This document shows, one piece after another, positions 1 to 8,861 of a DNA stretch of 64,000 nt; within the stretch, counting starts at the first letter, position 1; every line of letters starts with the position of its first letter. Position numbers and translations under genes: made by a program. The stretch is from the NCBI RefSeq assembly GCF_046195335.1, contig NZ_CP176093.1; one strand, written 5' to 3'. The DNA is from Methanospirillum lacunae. Its GTDB lineage: Archaea; Halobacteriota; Methanomicrobia; Methanomicrobiales; Methanospirillaceae. The notes below the pieces were generated by a model. The model did no database searches. It saw nothing but the letters and a program-made list of their open reading frames with translations, and had not been told where the DNA came from.

Positions 1-640
1 AGATAGAAAAATTTCTTTCGGTTTTATCCTGATATCTCATTGAGGTTGTCCATTGTAGAGAATCAAAGGCCAAATTATCTTCCGTTTTGGCTAATTTCAA
101 GAAAGATCTATATGCAAAATCCTTCATTGGACAGCCTCTCTTCAATCCCCGTATCTAACAGGTAATGTTAAAATCCCCCCACTAAATATCTTGAATAGGT
201 TCGAACGTGACTGCTGATACATCAAGAGCGTGAACACAAATTGAATCGCTGTATATCGCAGTTATGTTTATTCTGGTTGTCGCATTCCTGCATACTACCC
301 ACACCAGATAACCCCCCCACCGGTACCCGGTATCTCACCGTGCTCCTTGAGAGAGCAGTTCCGCAACTCTCAAAAACCTGAACGGGAAAGATTCTCATGT
401 GAGATGGAAAACCAACACCCGGGGGCTGTCCACCCTCCCAATCATCCTTCTCGCTGGGAGCAGCCTTTTCTATCGTATCGGGTCTGGAATGGAACCGTCC
501 CAGATAAAGGAAATTTTTATCATTATGAACGGCACTTTCTTGGTCGGATTCTCCTTCTGGGAAAGCGAGTGAGGAAGGTATTGGTACAGGTACGAAGACA
601 GGAGAGACGACTCCTTACCGTAATGAAAAAATAATTGAGA
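1..640. other. Region without a confident gene
   Basis: I see no convincing gene here. The plus-strand frame at 347-634 has no recognisable composition and no ribosome binding site. Another frame, 351-572, reads as a short hydrophobic stretch (LPIILLAG followed by IFIIMNGTFLVGF) with no start codon and a stop at 570. It could be a fragment of a membrane protein such as an ABC transporter membrane domain. Together with the broken peptide gene that follows, this suggests decayed DNA. Confidence 0.4.
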
Positions 641-650
641 TGAGTAACAG

Positions 651-1063
651 ATGGGAAAGAAACAGTATATTGCACAAAAATTATCGATCTCTCTTTAGAG
701 ACAATAACCGGGGTCGGGGCGGGAAATTGCCTTACTGGGAGAGACTTTGGTACCGCTTCTTGTACAACTGAGGGTCAAGGTGCAACCAGCACATGCAATC
801 ACGGGGATGCTGTTTCAGCAAGCTGTTCCACTGGAAACCTCCCCCATCAGTCGGGAGAAATGTGTTATCCTGGGAGTAATGCGGGAACATTCTGTGAGGA
901 TGGAGGATCTGCCAGTGGGGCATTTGGAAGGTGTACCCCTGGAAGTGCAGCTACTGGGATGTGTGTGGATGGCAATTTTGCGACCGCCAGCTTTTGTGAT
1001 ACGGGATCAGGTAAGGGTCTTTGCTCTAATGGAAATGATCAGGTTTCCTACGGGAATTCATAA
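651..1063 (+). pseudogene. Cys-rich C-x-x-G repeat peptide, frameshifted (RiPP-precursor-like)
   Basis: An ATG at 651, 7 nt after the Shine-Dalgarno-like GAGATGA (637-643), opens a leader-like stretch MGKKQYIAQKLSISL that stops at 696. The -1 frame continues without a usable start codon as LETITGVGAGNC and then carries ten cysteines, nearly all as C-x-x-G (CLTG, CNHG, CSTG, CYPG, CEDG, CTPG, CVDG, CDTG, CSNG), spaced 9 to 13 residues apart, up to the stop at 1061. Restoring one base in the TCTCTCTTT tract (about 688-696) joins them into one protein of about 137 residues: a short charged leader, a Gly-rich junction and a Cys/Gly/Ser/Thr-rich core. That design is typical of ribosomally made, modified peptides. 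The neighbouring exporter and NTP_transf_5 gene support the idea. It may be a pseudogene, a sequencing error or a recoding site. The family assignment is inference. Confidence 0.5.
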
Positions 1064-1274
1064 TCTCTCATAGTTCCCCCCAATTTTCTATTGCAGTATG
1101 CCAACTTTTCTTTGTCCTGAAAAACCCGGTCATGTAACACCAAGTTTTTCATGGCATCATCACTAGCGGCTAGAGATAAAACGTGATTAATAAAATAATT
1201 CGCTAAACATCAATTCCTGTTGACTTATATTCTGTACTATCAATATCTATCGACACTGATATGGTGATCTCTTC

Positions 1275-3143
1275 ATGACCTCCCAAAGCGGCCCGATCGG
1301 TAAAATTCCCTTGCGAGGTCGACTTCGTCTTTTGAGAGATTCTCTGACCTATGTACCTCCTGGCAAAGATGGAGAATTTAAATATCGCGACATACTCTAT
1401 TTTACCCGGTATCTCATCCCATTAAAATATGCCATCATTTCATCGCTCATCCTCACTTTCATCTCCTCACTCCTCGGGACCGCCCTCCCGCTCTCCGGGA
1501 AATGGATCATCGACTATATCTTTATGCATCAGAGTATAGAGCCGGTTCTGGATAGACTCTCGGCTCATCATCTGGCATTTCTCGTCCCATTTGCCTCACA
1601 AGTCTTCTCATCATTGCCACTTCTGATCGGAACACTTGCGGTAGTTTCAATTGTTAAATACCTCATCGGAAACGAGCTGTCACTCATCAACTATCGGATC
1701 AATACCGAGTATGGGTACCGGGTGAAGATGGCAGTCTTTACCCATGTGATGAAATACCCGGTCTCATTCTTCAAATCCACCAGGAGCGGATATCTTCTCG
1801 CCAGAATCAGTTCAGATACGGCGGGTCTCTCAGGAATCTCGGGAAGTTTTCTTCAGAACATTATCACTGCCGGCACATCGCTTTGTGTGACTGCAACAGT
1901 CCTTTCTGCCTTGTCTCTTCCCCTGACGCTCTTTGTAATAATTACTGTCCCGGTATCGGTTATCATCAGTTACTGGGTTGTCAGGTTCACCAGATCCTAT
2001 AGTATCAGGATGCGGGAGTCCGGCCTACAGATGGCAGCTGACGGACAGGACCTCTTCAGTTCAATCGACCTTATCAAAACCCATGCAGCAGAAGAGCGGG
2101 AACTTAACCGGTACATGAAGAGAACCCTCGATAATATCTCCCTAAACATCGCAAGCATGCTCTTTGGTCAGGTAACCGGTGGCGTCCAGATGGCATTCAC
2201 CAATATTGTCAGGCTTATCGTTATGCTCTATGGAGGAAGCCTCGTCCTCTCGAACCAGATGTCCATCGGATCATATACTGCATTCCTTGCAATGTACCCA
2301 CAGCTTACCGGTGCCATCTCAACGTTCCTGCAGATGCCACTTAATCTGCAGGGAACCGCTCTTGCTGCCGGAAGAGTAAAAGAACTCCTTGACATGACCA
2401 CCGAGTATGAACATGACGATCCGAAAAAGACCCTGCTCTATCCTGATATCAGAACAAACGGGCACATTATCGTAGATTGTGTTTCATTTTCCTATGATCC
2501 TGATACTCCGGTGCTGAAAGATGTCAGCCTGGAGATACAACCCGGCGACCGAATCGGACTCATCGGTCAGACAGGGGCAGGAAAGACCACTTTTATCAAC
2601 TTACTTCTCAAATTTTATCGCCCTAATCAGGGAAAGATACTCATCGACGATTATGATTATGCTGATCTGAACCCAGCCTGGATTAGAAATCAGATAGCGG
2701 TCGTCTCACAGGATCTGATGCTCTTTCATGATACGGTGATGAACAATATCAGGTATAGCAGACCTGAAGCGGATGATGAGGAAGTCATGAGAGCAGCACA
2801 ATCGGCAGGCATTCATGATGAAATTATCAGGCTCCAAAACGGGTATGATACAATAGTTGGAGAAAGAGGAAGCAAACTTTCAGGCGGGCAGAAACAACGG
2901 ATCGCTATCGCACGTGCCTTTCTGCGTAATGCCCAGATTGTTATTCTGGATGAACCAACCGCTCACCTTGATATCGAAACTGAAGAACTACTAATCAGGG
3001 AGTTTATTAGTGTCTGTTCTGGAAGAACCATGGTTGTTATCACTCACCGGGAGAGTCTGCTCCGGTTGGTGGATCGGGTATATCGGTTGAAGAAAGGAAA
3101 GATACACGAAGAAAAGAGGGATGCATCATTAATCAGTGCATAG
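1275..3143 (+). CDS. ABC exporter, fused membrane and ATPase domains
   Basis: This is a 622-aa half-transporter of the MsbA/HlyB-like type I exporter class, expected to work as a homodimer in the cytoplasmic membrane. About 50 residues of cytosolic N-terminus precede six membrane helices (roughly 50-350). The ATPase domain follows with Walker A GQTGAGKTT (from 431), Q-loop SQDL, signature LSGGQ (535-539), Walker B IVILDEPT (Asp 559) and switch His in ITHRE. There is no N-terminal C39 peptidase domain, so it would not itself cleave a double-glycine leader. The start is well supported by GGTGAT 7 nt before the ATG. Lying just downstream of the Cys-rich peptide and upstream of a NTP_transf_5 gene, it may export a modified peptide; lipid or drug export is equally possible from sequence alone. 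Confidence 0.85.
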   Translation: MTSQSGPIGKIPLRGRLRLLRDSLTYVPPGKDGEFKYRDILYFTRYLIPLKYAIISSLILTFISSLLGTALPLSGKWIIDYIFMHQSIEPVLDRLSAHHLAFLVPFASQVFSSLPLLIGTLAVVSIVKYLIGNELSLINYRINTEYGYRVKMAVFTHVMKYPVSFFKSTRSGYLLARISSDTAGLSGISGSFLQNIITAGTSLCVTATVLSALSLPLTLFVIITVPVSVIISYWVVRFTRSYSIRMRESGLQMAADGQDLFSSIDLIKTHAAEERELNRYMKRTLDNISLNIASMLFGQVTGGVQMAFTNIVRLIVMLYGGSLVLSNQMSIGSYTAFLAMYPQLTGAISTFLQMPLNLQGTALAAGRVKELLDMTTEYEHDDPKKTLLYPDIRTNGHIIVDCVSFSYDPDTPVLKDVSLEIQPGDRIGLIGQTGAGKTTFINLLLKFYRPNQGKILIDDYDYADLNPAWIRNQIAVVSQDLMLFHDTVMNNIRYSRPEADDEEVMRAAQSAGIHDEIIRLQNGYDTIVGERGSKLSGGQKQRIAIARAFLRNAQIVILDEPTAHLDIETEELLIREFISVCSGRTMVVITHRESLLRLVDRVYRLKKGKIHEEKRDASLISA

Positions 3144-3198
3144 AGACGTTGTCGAAATATCACGTTTAAATATTGAATCTGTAACCTGATTTTATGAA

Positions 3199-3210
3199 TT
3201 TATATAAAAG
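3199..3210 (+). promoter_or_regulatory. TATA box of the NTP_transf_5 gene
   Basis: TTTATATAAAAG is a strong archaeal TATA element about 55 nt upstream of the ATG at 3261. It indicates that this gene has its own promoter although it follows the ABC exporter in the same direction. Confidence 0.5.
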
Positions 3211-3260
3211 GTTCGTTAATGATGCTTGAATTTTCCCTCATATTAAACCGGTGACTTAAT

Positions 3261-4490
3261 ATGATCCCGTTATCTCATATCTTTGAAGATGATAATTCAC
3301 TTTTTGAACTCATTCAGTTGTTAAGCCCTGACTACTTTAGACGGGAATCGATCCCCAATGATCACTGGCCTCAGATCATCTCATACGCTGACCGGATGCG
3401 GGTTATCCCTCTCCTTTTTTATACACTAAAACAGTATGATGGGATTGAACTACCAACTGAAATCTACCGTACCCTCATGACGAGGTATCTCGCAAATGGG
3501 GGACGAAATCTCATGTTATCCTCAGAACTGAAAAAAATCCTGAACGCATTTGACCAAAATGATATACAGGTAGTACCACTCAAAGGTGCATATCTTGCAT
3601 ATGCAGTGTATGAACGCTCCTCCATGCGGCAGATGCTTGACCTGGATCTCATGGTAAAATGGGAAGATATGCCAAAGGCAATCACTATCCTTGAAACACT
3701 CGGATATATGGCCACCGGCACTTTCCATTGGGATGAGGAATGTCGAAGATTTGATCATCATGGTCCTGGTTACCGACATCCATCCGGTTCAATGGTAGAA
3801 CTCCATTGGAATATAATTGATGCTCACAGTATGGGTGAAAGAGAAATTGCAATTGGAGAGATTTTCATAAACCGGGCCCGACCAGGATTACTTTTAGAGA
3901 CAAAGACATACCTTTTGACACCAGAGGATCTCATCCTGCATAGTGTTGTCCATCAGACTCTTCATCATACCTTTCATTTGGGAATCCGGGAATTTTATGA
4001 TATAAAACAAATATATGTAAAATTCAAAGACAGTATCGACTGGGGTTTACTCATCTCATCAGCAAAAGAGTTAAAAATCGAACGCCCGGTAATGCTAATC
4101 TTAACTCTTACCGATCTCATTACGGGATCTGATATAACAAAAAAGATGAGTCGAGAAGGATTTACGTATGAAATCCCGGATCAATATCTTATTTCCGCCC
4201 TGGGAGAGATAGAACTGGAGAAATCTGCATATGGCGTATCTTTCAGATTATCTCACTCGAAAAAAGGGATCCTCGGGCTGATATATCCTACACTGAATCG
4301 GGTATTTCTCAGTCGCAAGTCCATGCAGATGAAGTATCAGGTACCTTCTGATTCCTTTCGAATCTATCTTTGTTATCCACACCGGCTTTTTTATCTCATT
4401 TGGCAATTTGGCCCGAACCTGATTAATGGGTATTTCTCACATCATGAAGATGGAAATAAACACTTTTGGAAATGGTTGTACGGAGGATAA
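3261..4490 (+). CDS. NTP_transf_5 family nucleotidyltransferase-like protein
   Basis: This 409-aa protein matches the 'uncharacterised nucleotidyltransferase' family (Pfam NTP_transf_5). The central segment PLKGAYLA...RQMLDLDLMV is the family's signature, with the paired Asp residues of the DLDL motif expected to bind metal. VELHWN and a His-rich stretch (HSVVHQTLHHTFH) follow as usual for the family. Length is normal. GGTGA 8 nt before the ATG supports the start. From family knowledge, such genes often sit in peptide-modification clusters with PqqD-like proteins, ABC exporters or asparagine-synthase homologues. That fits the Cys-rich peptide and exporter upstream. The substrate is unknown. 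Confidence 0.75.
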   Translation: MIPLSHIFEDDNSLFELIQLLSPDYFRRESIPNDHWPQIISYADRMRVIPLLFYTLKQYDGIELPTEIYRTLMTRYLANGGRNLMLSSELKKILNAFDQNDIQVVPLKGAYLAYAVYERSSMRQMLDLDLMVKWEDMPKAITILETLGYMATGTFHWDEECRRFDHHGPGYRHPSGSMVELHWNIIDAHSMGEREIAIGEIFINRARPGLLLETKTYLLTPEDLILHSVVHQTLHHTFHLGIREFYDIKQIYVKFKDSIDWGLLISSAKELKIERPVMLILTLTDLITGSDITKKMSREGFTYEIPDQYLISALGEIELEKSAYGVSFRLSHSKKGILGLIYPTLNRVFLSRKSMQMKYQVPSDSFRIYLCYPHRLFYLIWQFGPNLINGYFSHHEDGNKHFWKWLYGG

Positions 4491-5243
4491 TTTCAAAATA
4501 AAAATTATCTTCAATGAAGTTAATGTTGAGTCACAAATTTAATGAATATAATTTATGAGTGTCAATGCAGGGTAATGACTTTGAAAGTAATAGATGATAC
4601 AAATCCATTGTATTTTTATATTCTATCAAAAAGGACGTCCATGGCCTTGTTCCAGATCCTGTTCAGTTGATAGTTATTATCGAATTTGAGGGCATATCAT
4701 CAACCAAGGTGATAAATAAGAGTTTTAGAGACAAAATTAGTTATTTAGAAATTTTAAGCGAGATATGAGGTCAAATCCGGGGCATATATGGAGTCAGGCA
4801 AATAGAGGGTATTTTTCGGTTTAATTTGCGAATGCTCAAAAAATCATTCACTCATATTACAATGCTATTGGGCTCATTTTTCAAATTCGATCAGATGTCA
4901 GGCAATGACCCTGATCAGGTGATATAACTAGGTTATAAAAACGAGATATGGGCTCCGATTAGTAGTATCCGTGAACCGGATACCTTCATGGTTACGATAC
5001 AACTTAGTTTGAAACCTCCCGCTCGTAAGACTATTCTCAACTGATAATCTTACGACTTAATTGCCTTTGATATTGTATATATGATTTACATTTGTTGATC
5101 AGATGAGCATACATCTCCAAAACACCCAGAACCAGGAGACAGGATTACTTGAATTTATTATTACACTAACCAGCAAACACTCTGATCCAAACCCAAATAC
5201 ATAAAAATAAAGCGATCAAGTATTAACGCTACTGATATTCGTT
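4491..5243. other. Intergenic region with paired stem-loops
   Basis: This 753-bp A/T-rich stretch has no supported protein gene. It holds a TATA-like element TTATAAAAA (4933-4941) followed by two hairpins described as a candidate RNA. A second TATA-like run (TGTATATATG, about 5076-5085) and ACATAAAAATA (about 5200-5210) precede the phosphoglycerate kinase gene; the latter is the likely pgk promoter. Confidence 0.4.
4961..5056 (+). ncRNA. Candidate structured small RNA
   Basis: Two inverted repeats lie in tandem. The first is GTATCCG-TGAAC-CGGATAC (4965-4983), a perfect 7-bp stem. The second is CGTAAGACTAT, a 9-nt loop, ATAATCTTACG (5024-5054), pairing 10 of 11. Between them is ACCTCCC (5014-5020), complementary to archaeal Shine-Dalgarno sequences. 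TTATAAAAA at 4933-4941 is placed about 25 nt upstream of the first stem, as expected for a promoter. No known RNA family is recognised. Ends are guesses. Confidence 0.25.
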
Positions 5244-6482
5244 ATGATCGGCCGCCGGCCGCTGATTGTTATGATTAAAAATTTATCCCAGATTGACATC
5301 TCCCGAAAGAAAATACTCCTCAGGGTTGACTTCAATTCACCGATTGATCCCCAGGCAGGAGTTATACTTGATGACAAACGCTTCAGGGAACATTTGAGAA
5401 CAATCCAGGCGCTCAGAGATGCGATATGTATCATCGTAACCCACCAGAGCAGGCCGGGAAAAAAAGATTTCACCTCCCTTGAGGCTCATGCATCAAGGCT
5501 CCAGCAGCTTTTGGGAAAACCTGTTACATTCATCGATGACATCTTCGGCCATACTGCCCAGGATGCAGTTAGAAATGCCCATCCTGGAGATGTTATTATG
5601 CTTGAAAATGTCAGGTTCAATGCGGAGGAGAACCTGAAGCTTAACGGAGAAGAATCAGCAAAGACACTCCTTATCAGAAACCTCTCTAAGATGGGAGATA
5701 TTTTTGTCAATGATGCCTTCGGAACAGCACATCGTTCACAACCCACCATAGTGGGCCTTCCAGAGGTTATGCCGTCAGTGGCAGGTCTTCTTATGGAGAA
5801 AGAGATTTCAAACCTTTCCCGGGTCTTTGAGGGAGCTCCTAGGCCGGTCACCTTCATCCTGGGTGGTACTAAGGTTGATGATTCTATCGATGTAGCTCAT
5901 CACGTACTTTCCAATGGTATTGCTGATCGTGTCATTACCATCGGCGTAGTTGCTAATATCTTCCTTGCAGCTCAGGGAATTACAATAGGTAAACCTTCTT
6001 CGGATCTTATCACTCAGCTTGGATATGATAATCAGATTGCAATTGCTAAGGCAATATTGGATGAATTCGGAGAGAAGGTCTTTGTTCCAGAGGCAGTAGC
6101 AATCCGAAAAGATGGTATTAGGGTTGAGATTCCGGTTGACCAAATCCCTGCCGACTGTCCAATCCTTGATATCGGCGGAACAGGCCTGAAATCCTGTCTT
6201 GATATTATCAAAAATTCTAAAACTGTTGTTCTGAACGGGCCAGCAGGTCTCTTTGAAGAGACAGATTTTGCACTTGGTACCTATGAAATTATCAAGGCTG
6301 CAGCAGATGTCCAGTTTTCGGTTGTAGGTGGCGGACATACAGCAGCTGTTATTGAAAAGATGGGATATGATAAACGGTTCACACATATTTCAACCGGTGG
6401 CGGAGCATGCATTGAATTCCTGACCGGAAAAAAATTACCAGCAATTGCAGCACTTGAAAAAAGTGCAGCCAAATTTTCATAA
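5244..6482 (+). CDS. pgk: Phosphoglycerate kinase
   Basis: This enzyme interconverts 3-phosphoglycerate and 1,3-bisphosphoglycerate with ATP/ADP. In a methanogen it chiefly serves gluconeogenesis. The N-domain motif LLRVDFNSPID, the basic substrate site (TTHQSRPGKK-like ATHQSRPG region), FILGGTKVDDS, NGPAGLFE and the C-terminal STGGGACIEFLTGK nucleotide loop are all present, and the length (about 410 aa) is normal. Two starts are possible: ATG 5244 and ATG 5271. The second gives MIKNLSQIDIS, closer to other archaeal PGKs. Neither has a clear ribosome binding site, and the TATA-like run near 5200-5210 would give a nearly leaderless transcript starting close to 5235-5244. Confidence 0.93.
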   Translation: MIGRRPLIVMIKNLSQIDISRKKILLRVDFNSPIDPQAGVILDDKRFREHLRTIQALRDAICIIVTHQSRPGKKDFTSLEAHASRLQQLLGKPVTFIDDIFGHTAQDAVRNAHPGDVIMLENVRFNAEENLKLNGEESAKTLLIRNLSKMGDIFVNDAFGTAHRSQPTIVGLPEVMPSVAGLLMEKEISNLSRVFEGAPRPVTFILGGTKVDDSIDVAHHVLSNGIADRVITIGVVANIFLAAQGITIGKPSSDLITQLGYDNQIAIAKAILDEFGEKVFVPEAVAIRKDGIRVEIPVDQIPADCPILDIGGTGLKSCLDIIKNSKTVVLNGPAGLFEETDFALGTYEIIKAAADVQFSVVGGGHTAAVIEKMGYDKRFTHISTGGGACIEFLTGKKLPAIAALEKSAAKFS

Positions 6483-6553
6483 CTTTTTTCAGACTCAAAT
6501 AGTCACGTTCATTCCTCTTGACGCAGAATATGATTTGAGAATTCGTGAACCCA

Positions 6554-7474
6554 ATGGGAGACGAGCAGATAGTACTTACTCATATTGCTTTGTATGTAAC
6601 AAACCTACAGCGGAGCATGGATTTTTATAAAAAAATCCTACGTATGAATGTCTCAGAACCAATCTCACTTAAAGATCAATCAGCCGGACTGAAATATGGA
6701 CATTCACTGGTAACAAAAGGTCCAGTATTGGTTAGGAATATTATAAACCGGGCTAATCCTTCAGCATATCAACAGATGTTTACAGATATCTGCCACTGCA
6801 GTACCGCTGATGGAACTGTCAACCTGATTCTGGTCCAACAAACACATCCTGAAAAAGGATACATCAGATCAGTTACCGGAAATACCCTGTATGGATTCTC
6901 GTGTTACCTGTCATCTGATATTGACACCGACGATCTTGCCTGGGATATGGCTATTGCAGATCTCTCTTTTCAGCATGGAGATACTGGAACAGACGGGCTA
7001 GATTACTCACTAAATTCCAATAATCATTCACTCTTTGTCAAAGATCCTGACGAGCGGATGATAGAACTCATAACATCAACAGACAGGAAAGGGGAATTTA
7101 TCACAGGTCTCGGACACGCTGTTATCTATGTCAATAATATTCAGGCAAGCAGAAGATTTTACCAGGAAAAATGTGGTCTGGTCGATATTACCCCTCATTC
7201 CCTTGTCCAAAATGAATGGAAAAAGAAGTATGCCTGGATGGGAACAGCAGAGGGATCACCAGTAATTATCCTATACCAGGTTGTAAAACCGGATGGAACC
7301 CCGATAATAGCCGGCGGATATGGACTAGATCACATGGGTCTGTCAGCGATTTACAAAGGAGAAGGAGCAATCAGTGAACCAGGATGTGTCACAATACATC
7401 CTCCAAATTCAAAAGAGGTATCTGGAAATTACCTTCAGGATCCTGATGGTTATTTGATTGAGATTATGAAATAG
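6554..7474 (+). CDS. Two-domain VOC (glyoxalase/extradiol dioxygenase-like) protein
   Basis: This protein of 306 aa has two vicinal-oxygen-chelate modules. The first begins LTHIALYVTN and ends DPDERMIELI; the second begins LGHAVIYVNN and ends DPDGYLIEIM. The His near each module's first strand and the Glu near its last are the usual metal ligands. The layout resembles ring-cleaving dioxygenases of the LinE/PcpA group, but substrate and activity cannot be told. A GTG at 6545 is in frame, but GTGA there also serves as a short Shine-Dalgarno for the ATG at 6554, which I prefer. The gene follows pgk by 71 nt in the same direction. Confidence 0.75.
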   Translation: MGDEQIVLTHIALYVTNLQRSMDFYKKILRMNVSEPISLKDQSAGLKYGHSLVTKGPVLVRNIINRANPSAYQQMFTDICHCSTADGTVNLILVQQTHPEKGYIRSVTGNTLYGFSCYLSSDIDTDDLAWDMAIADLSFQHGDTGTDGLDYSLNSNNHSLFVKDPDERMIELITSTDRKGEFITGLGHAVIYVNNIQASRRFYQEKCGLVDITPHSLVQNEWKKKYAWMGTAEGSPVIILYQVVKPDGTPIIAGGYGLDHMGLSAIYKGEGAISEPGCVTIHPPNSKEVSGNYLQDPDGYLIEIMK

Positions 7475-7479
7475 GAGAG

Positions 7480-7755
7480 TCAGAGTTTTTCATCGGTATC
7501 AGAACGAATTCCGCTTTCTTCCGCATACCTTCTCCGCTTGATCTTCTCCAGTTCCAAAGGGGTTGGAACCTTGGTCATCGGATCTTTGCGGGTCAGCGAA
7601 ATATATGCGGCAAAGAGAATCATGAGAACTGAAAGCAACATTAATGAATTAAGCGAAGAGAGAAAGCCGCTTAAATAACCGATGAAGATGAACAGCAGGA
7701 GGGTAAAGACCAGTGTAATGCTCCAAACTTTCAAGCCCATAAATTGAATATACAT
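7480..7755 (-). CDS. Small membrane protein, two helices
   Basis: This 91-aa protein has two hydrophobic helices (about residues 8-32 and 37-55) followed by a charged cytosolic tail with KIKRRR. I do not recognise a family. It converges on the VOC gene, ending 5 nt from its stop. A T-rich promoter-like run lies 25-30 nt upstream, consistent with a leaderless transcript. A second ATG at codon 6 (MGLKVW) is possible. It is probably a real lineage-specific gene, because the reading frame has normal membrane-protein composition and fills the gap neatly. Confidence 0.55.
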   Translation of the reverse strand: MYIQFMGLKVWSITLVFTLLLFIFIGYLSGFLSSLNSLMLLSVLMILFAAYISLTRKDPMTKVPTPLELEKIKRRRYAEESGIRSDTDEKL

Positions 7756-7854
7756 CGTATCTGATGAAAAATAAAAGTTTCACTTCATAATATCATTCCG
7801 GAAAAATTCTATGTTTTCAGACAATAGACCGTTGACATCACACACAGGTATACC

Positions 7855-8802
7855 ATGAAAAAAGGAACTGGATATCCAATATGGAAGGTTGTAGCGGGGC
7901 ATGGATCGCACATAAAGGCAACCCGTGAAATTCTTTCAGTTCAGTACCATGGCGCTACCACCGATATCCCTCTCACAAATCTCGATCATTTGATGATCAT
8001 GGGAGGGCATCAGATTCAGACATCAGCGATCACCACCTTATTAAAACATCACATTTTTATTTCATTTCTTGAATCTGATGGTGAACCCGCCGGGTATCTG
8101 AAACCCTATGGATATACAATGGATGAAACCATGAGGGAGAATCAGGCCCGGGCTACACCTTTTAGTTATGCTCTTGCCTGTGCAAAAGGAGTGGTACGTG
8201 AACGGATGCTAACTGTTGAACGCTGGAATGAAGAAGGAGATGGAAAAATTCTCTTCAGTGGTGAACTGGATATACTCAATCAAGCAGCAGATGAATTGGA
8301 CAGCCTTATAAAAATCGATGAAATAAGCAGAGTTGACAGGCTTATTGGTGATATGTATTATGAAATTATGAGCAGATTGATATCACCTGACCTGAACTAT
8401 AAACGAAGAACAAGCAGACCTTACCGTGACCCGGTTAATGCTATTCTCTCTTTCGGATACGCTATGCTCACCACAGACTGTACAAGGGCACTCATCGGAG
8501 TGCATCTCGATCCAGATCAAGGTATGCTCAATCGGGGAAAGCGATCTTTGGCAACCGATCTTGTAAATTGCTGGAAGACCAGGATGATTGATCTCGTAAC
8601 TCTTGATCTACTTAATACCGGAGAAATCAGAGAAGATTCATATGAATGTGGAGAAAAACGCTGTATCCTTTCAGAGATGCTCATCCGGAGGCTTATTGAA
8701 CGGTACCAACATAGTATCAGACAGGATGTTATCGATACACAGGTCAAAACGTTGGTTGAAGCAATAAACGGAAACTCAAACTTTCAAATACACAGATTTT
8801 AA
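7855..8802 (+). CDS. Solo Cas1 homologue with altered catalytic residues
   Basis: This 315-aa protein follows the Cas1 integrase fold: a beta-rich N-domain (about 1-85) and a helical C-domain with the family landmarks RPYRDPVNAILSFGYA (188-203), HLDPDQGML (217-225), SLATDLV (231-237) and a C-terminal segment like LLNTGEI. In active Cas1 the metal site is Glu-His-Asp. Aligned by eye, the Glu of the usual G-I-E-G motif is replaced (IGD at 164-166, Ile or Asp at the site), the His of GFLH is Asn 226, and only Asp 235 remains; the Glu after DLM is Asn 238. No Cas2, effector genes or repeat array occur in the window. It therefore matches the idea of a stand-alone, possibly non-catalytic Cas1. The start has AGGT upstream. 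Neighbours are metabolic and give no function. Confidence 0.8.
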   Translation: MKKGTGYPIWKVVAGHGSHIKATREILSVQYHGATTDIPLTNLDHLMIMGGHQIQTSAITTLLKHHIFISFLESDGEPAGYLKPYGYTMDETMRENQARATPFSYALACAKGVVRERMLTVERWNEEGDGKILFSGELDILNQAADELDSLIKIDEISRVDRLIGDMYYEIMSRLISPDLNYKRRTSRPYRDPVNAILSFGYAMLTTDCTRALIGVHLDPDQGMLNRGKRSLATDLVNCWKTRMIDLVTLDLLNTGEIREDSYECGEKRCILSEMLIRRLIERYQHSIRQDVIDTQVKTLVEAINGNSNFQIHRF

Positions 8803-8861
8803 GAACAGTAATATTTGGTAGAACAAATAGAGTCCAAAAAAGTTTGGAAAGTTCGGCTAAA

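Noticed and set aside
347..634. 95-aa plus-strand frame near the left edge
   Set aside because: No ribosome binding site, unlikely composition, and a competing hydrophobic frame over the same bases; treated as decayed DNA.
5103..5204. 33-aa frame MSIHLQNTQNQETG after a TATA-like run
   Set aside because: Too short, no ribosome binding site and no recognisable feature; could be chance.
5808..6386. 192-aa minus-strand frame opposite pgk
   Set aside because: Antisense shadow of a clear phosphoglycerate kinase gene; no independent evidence.
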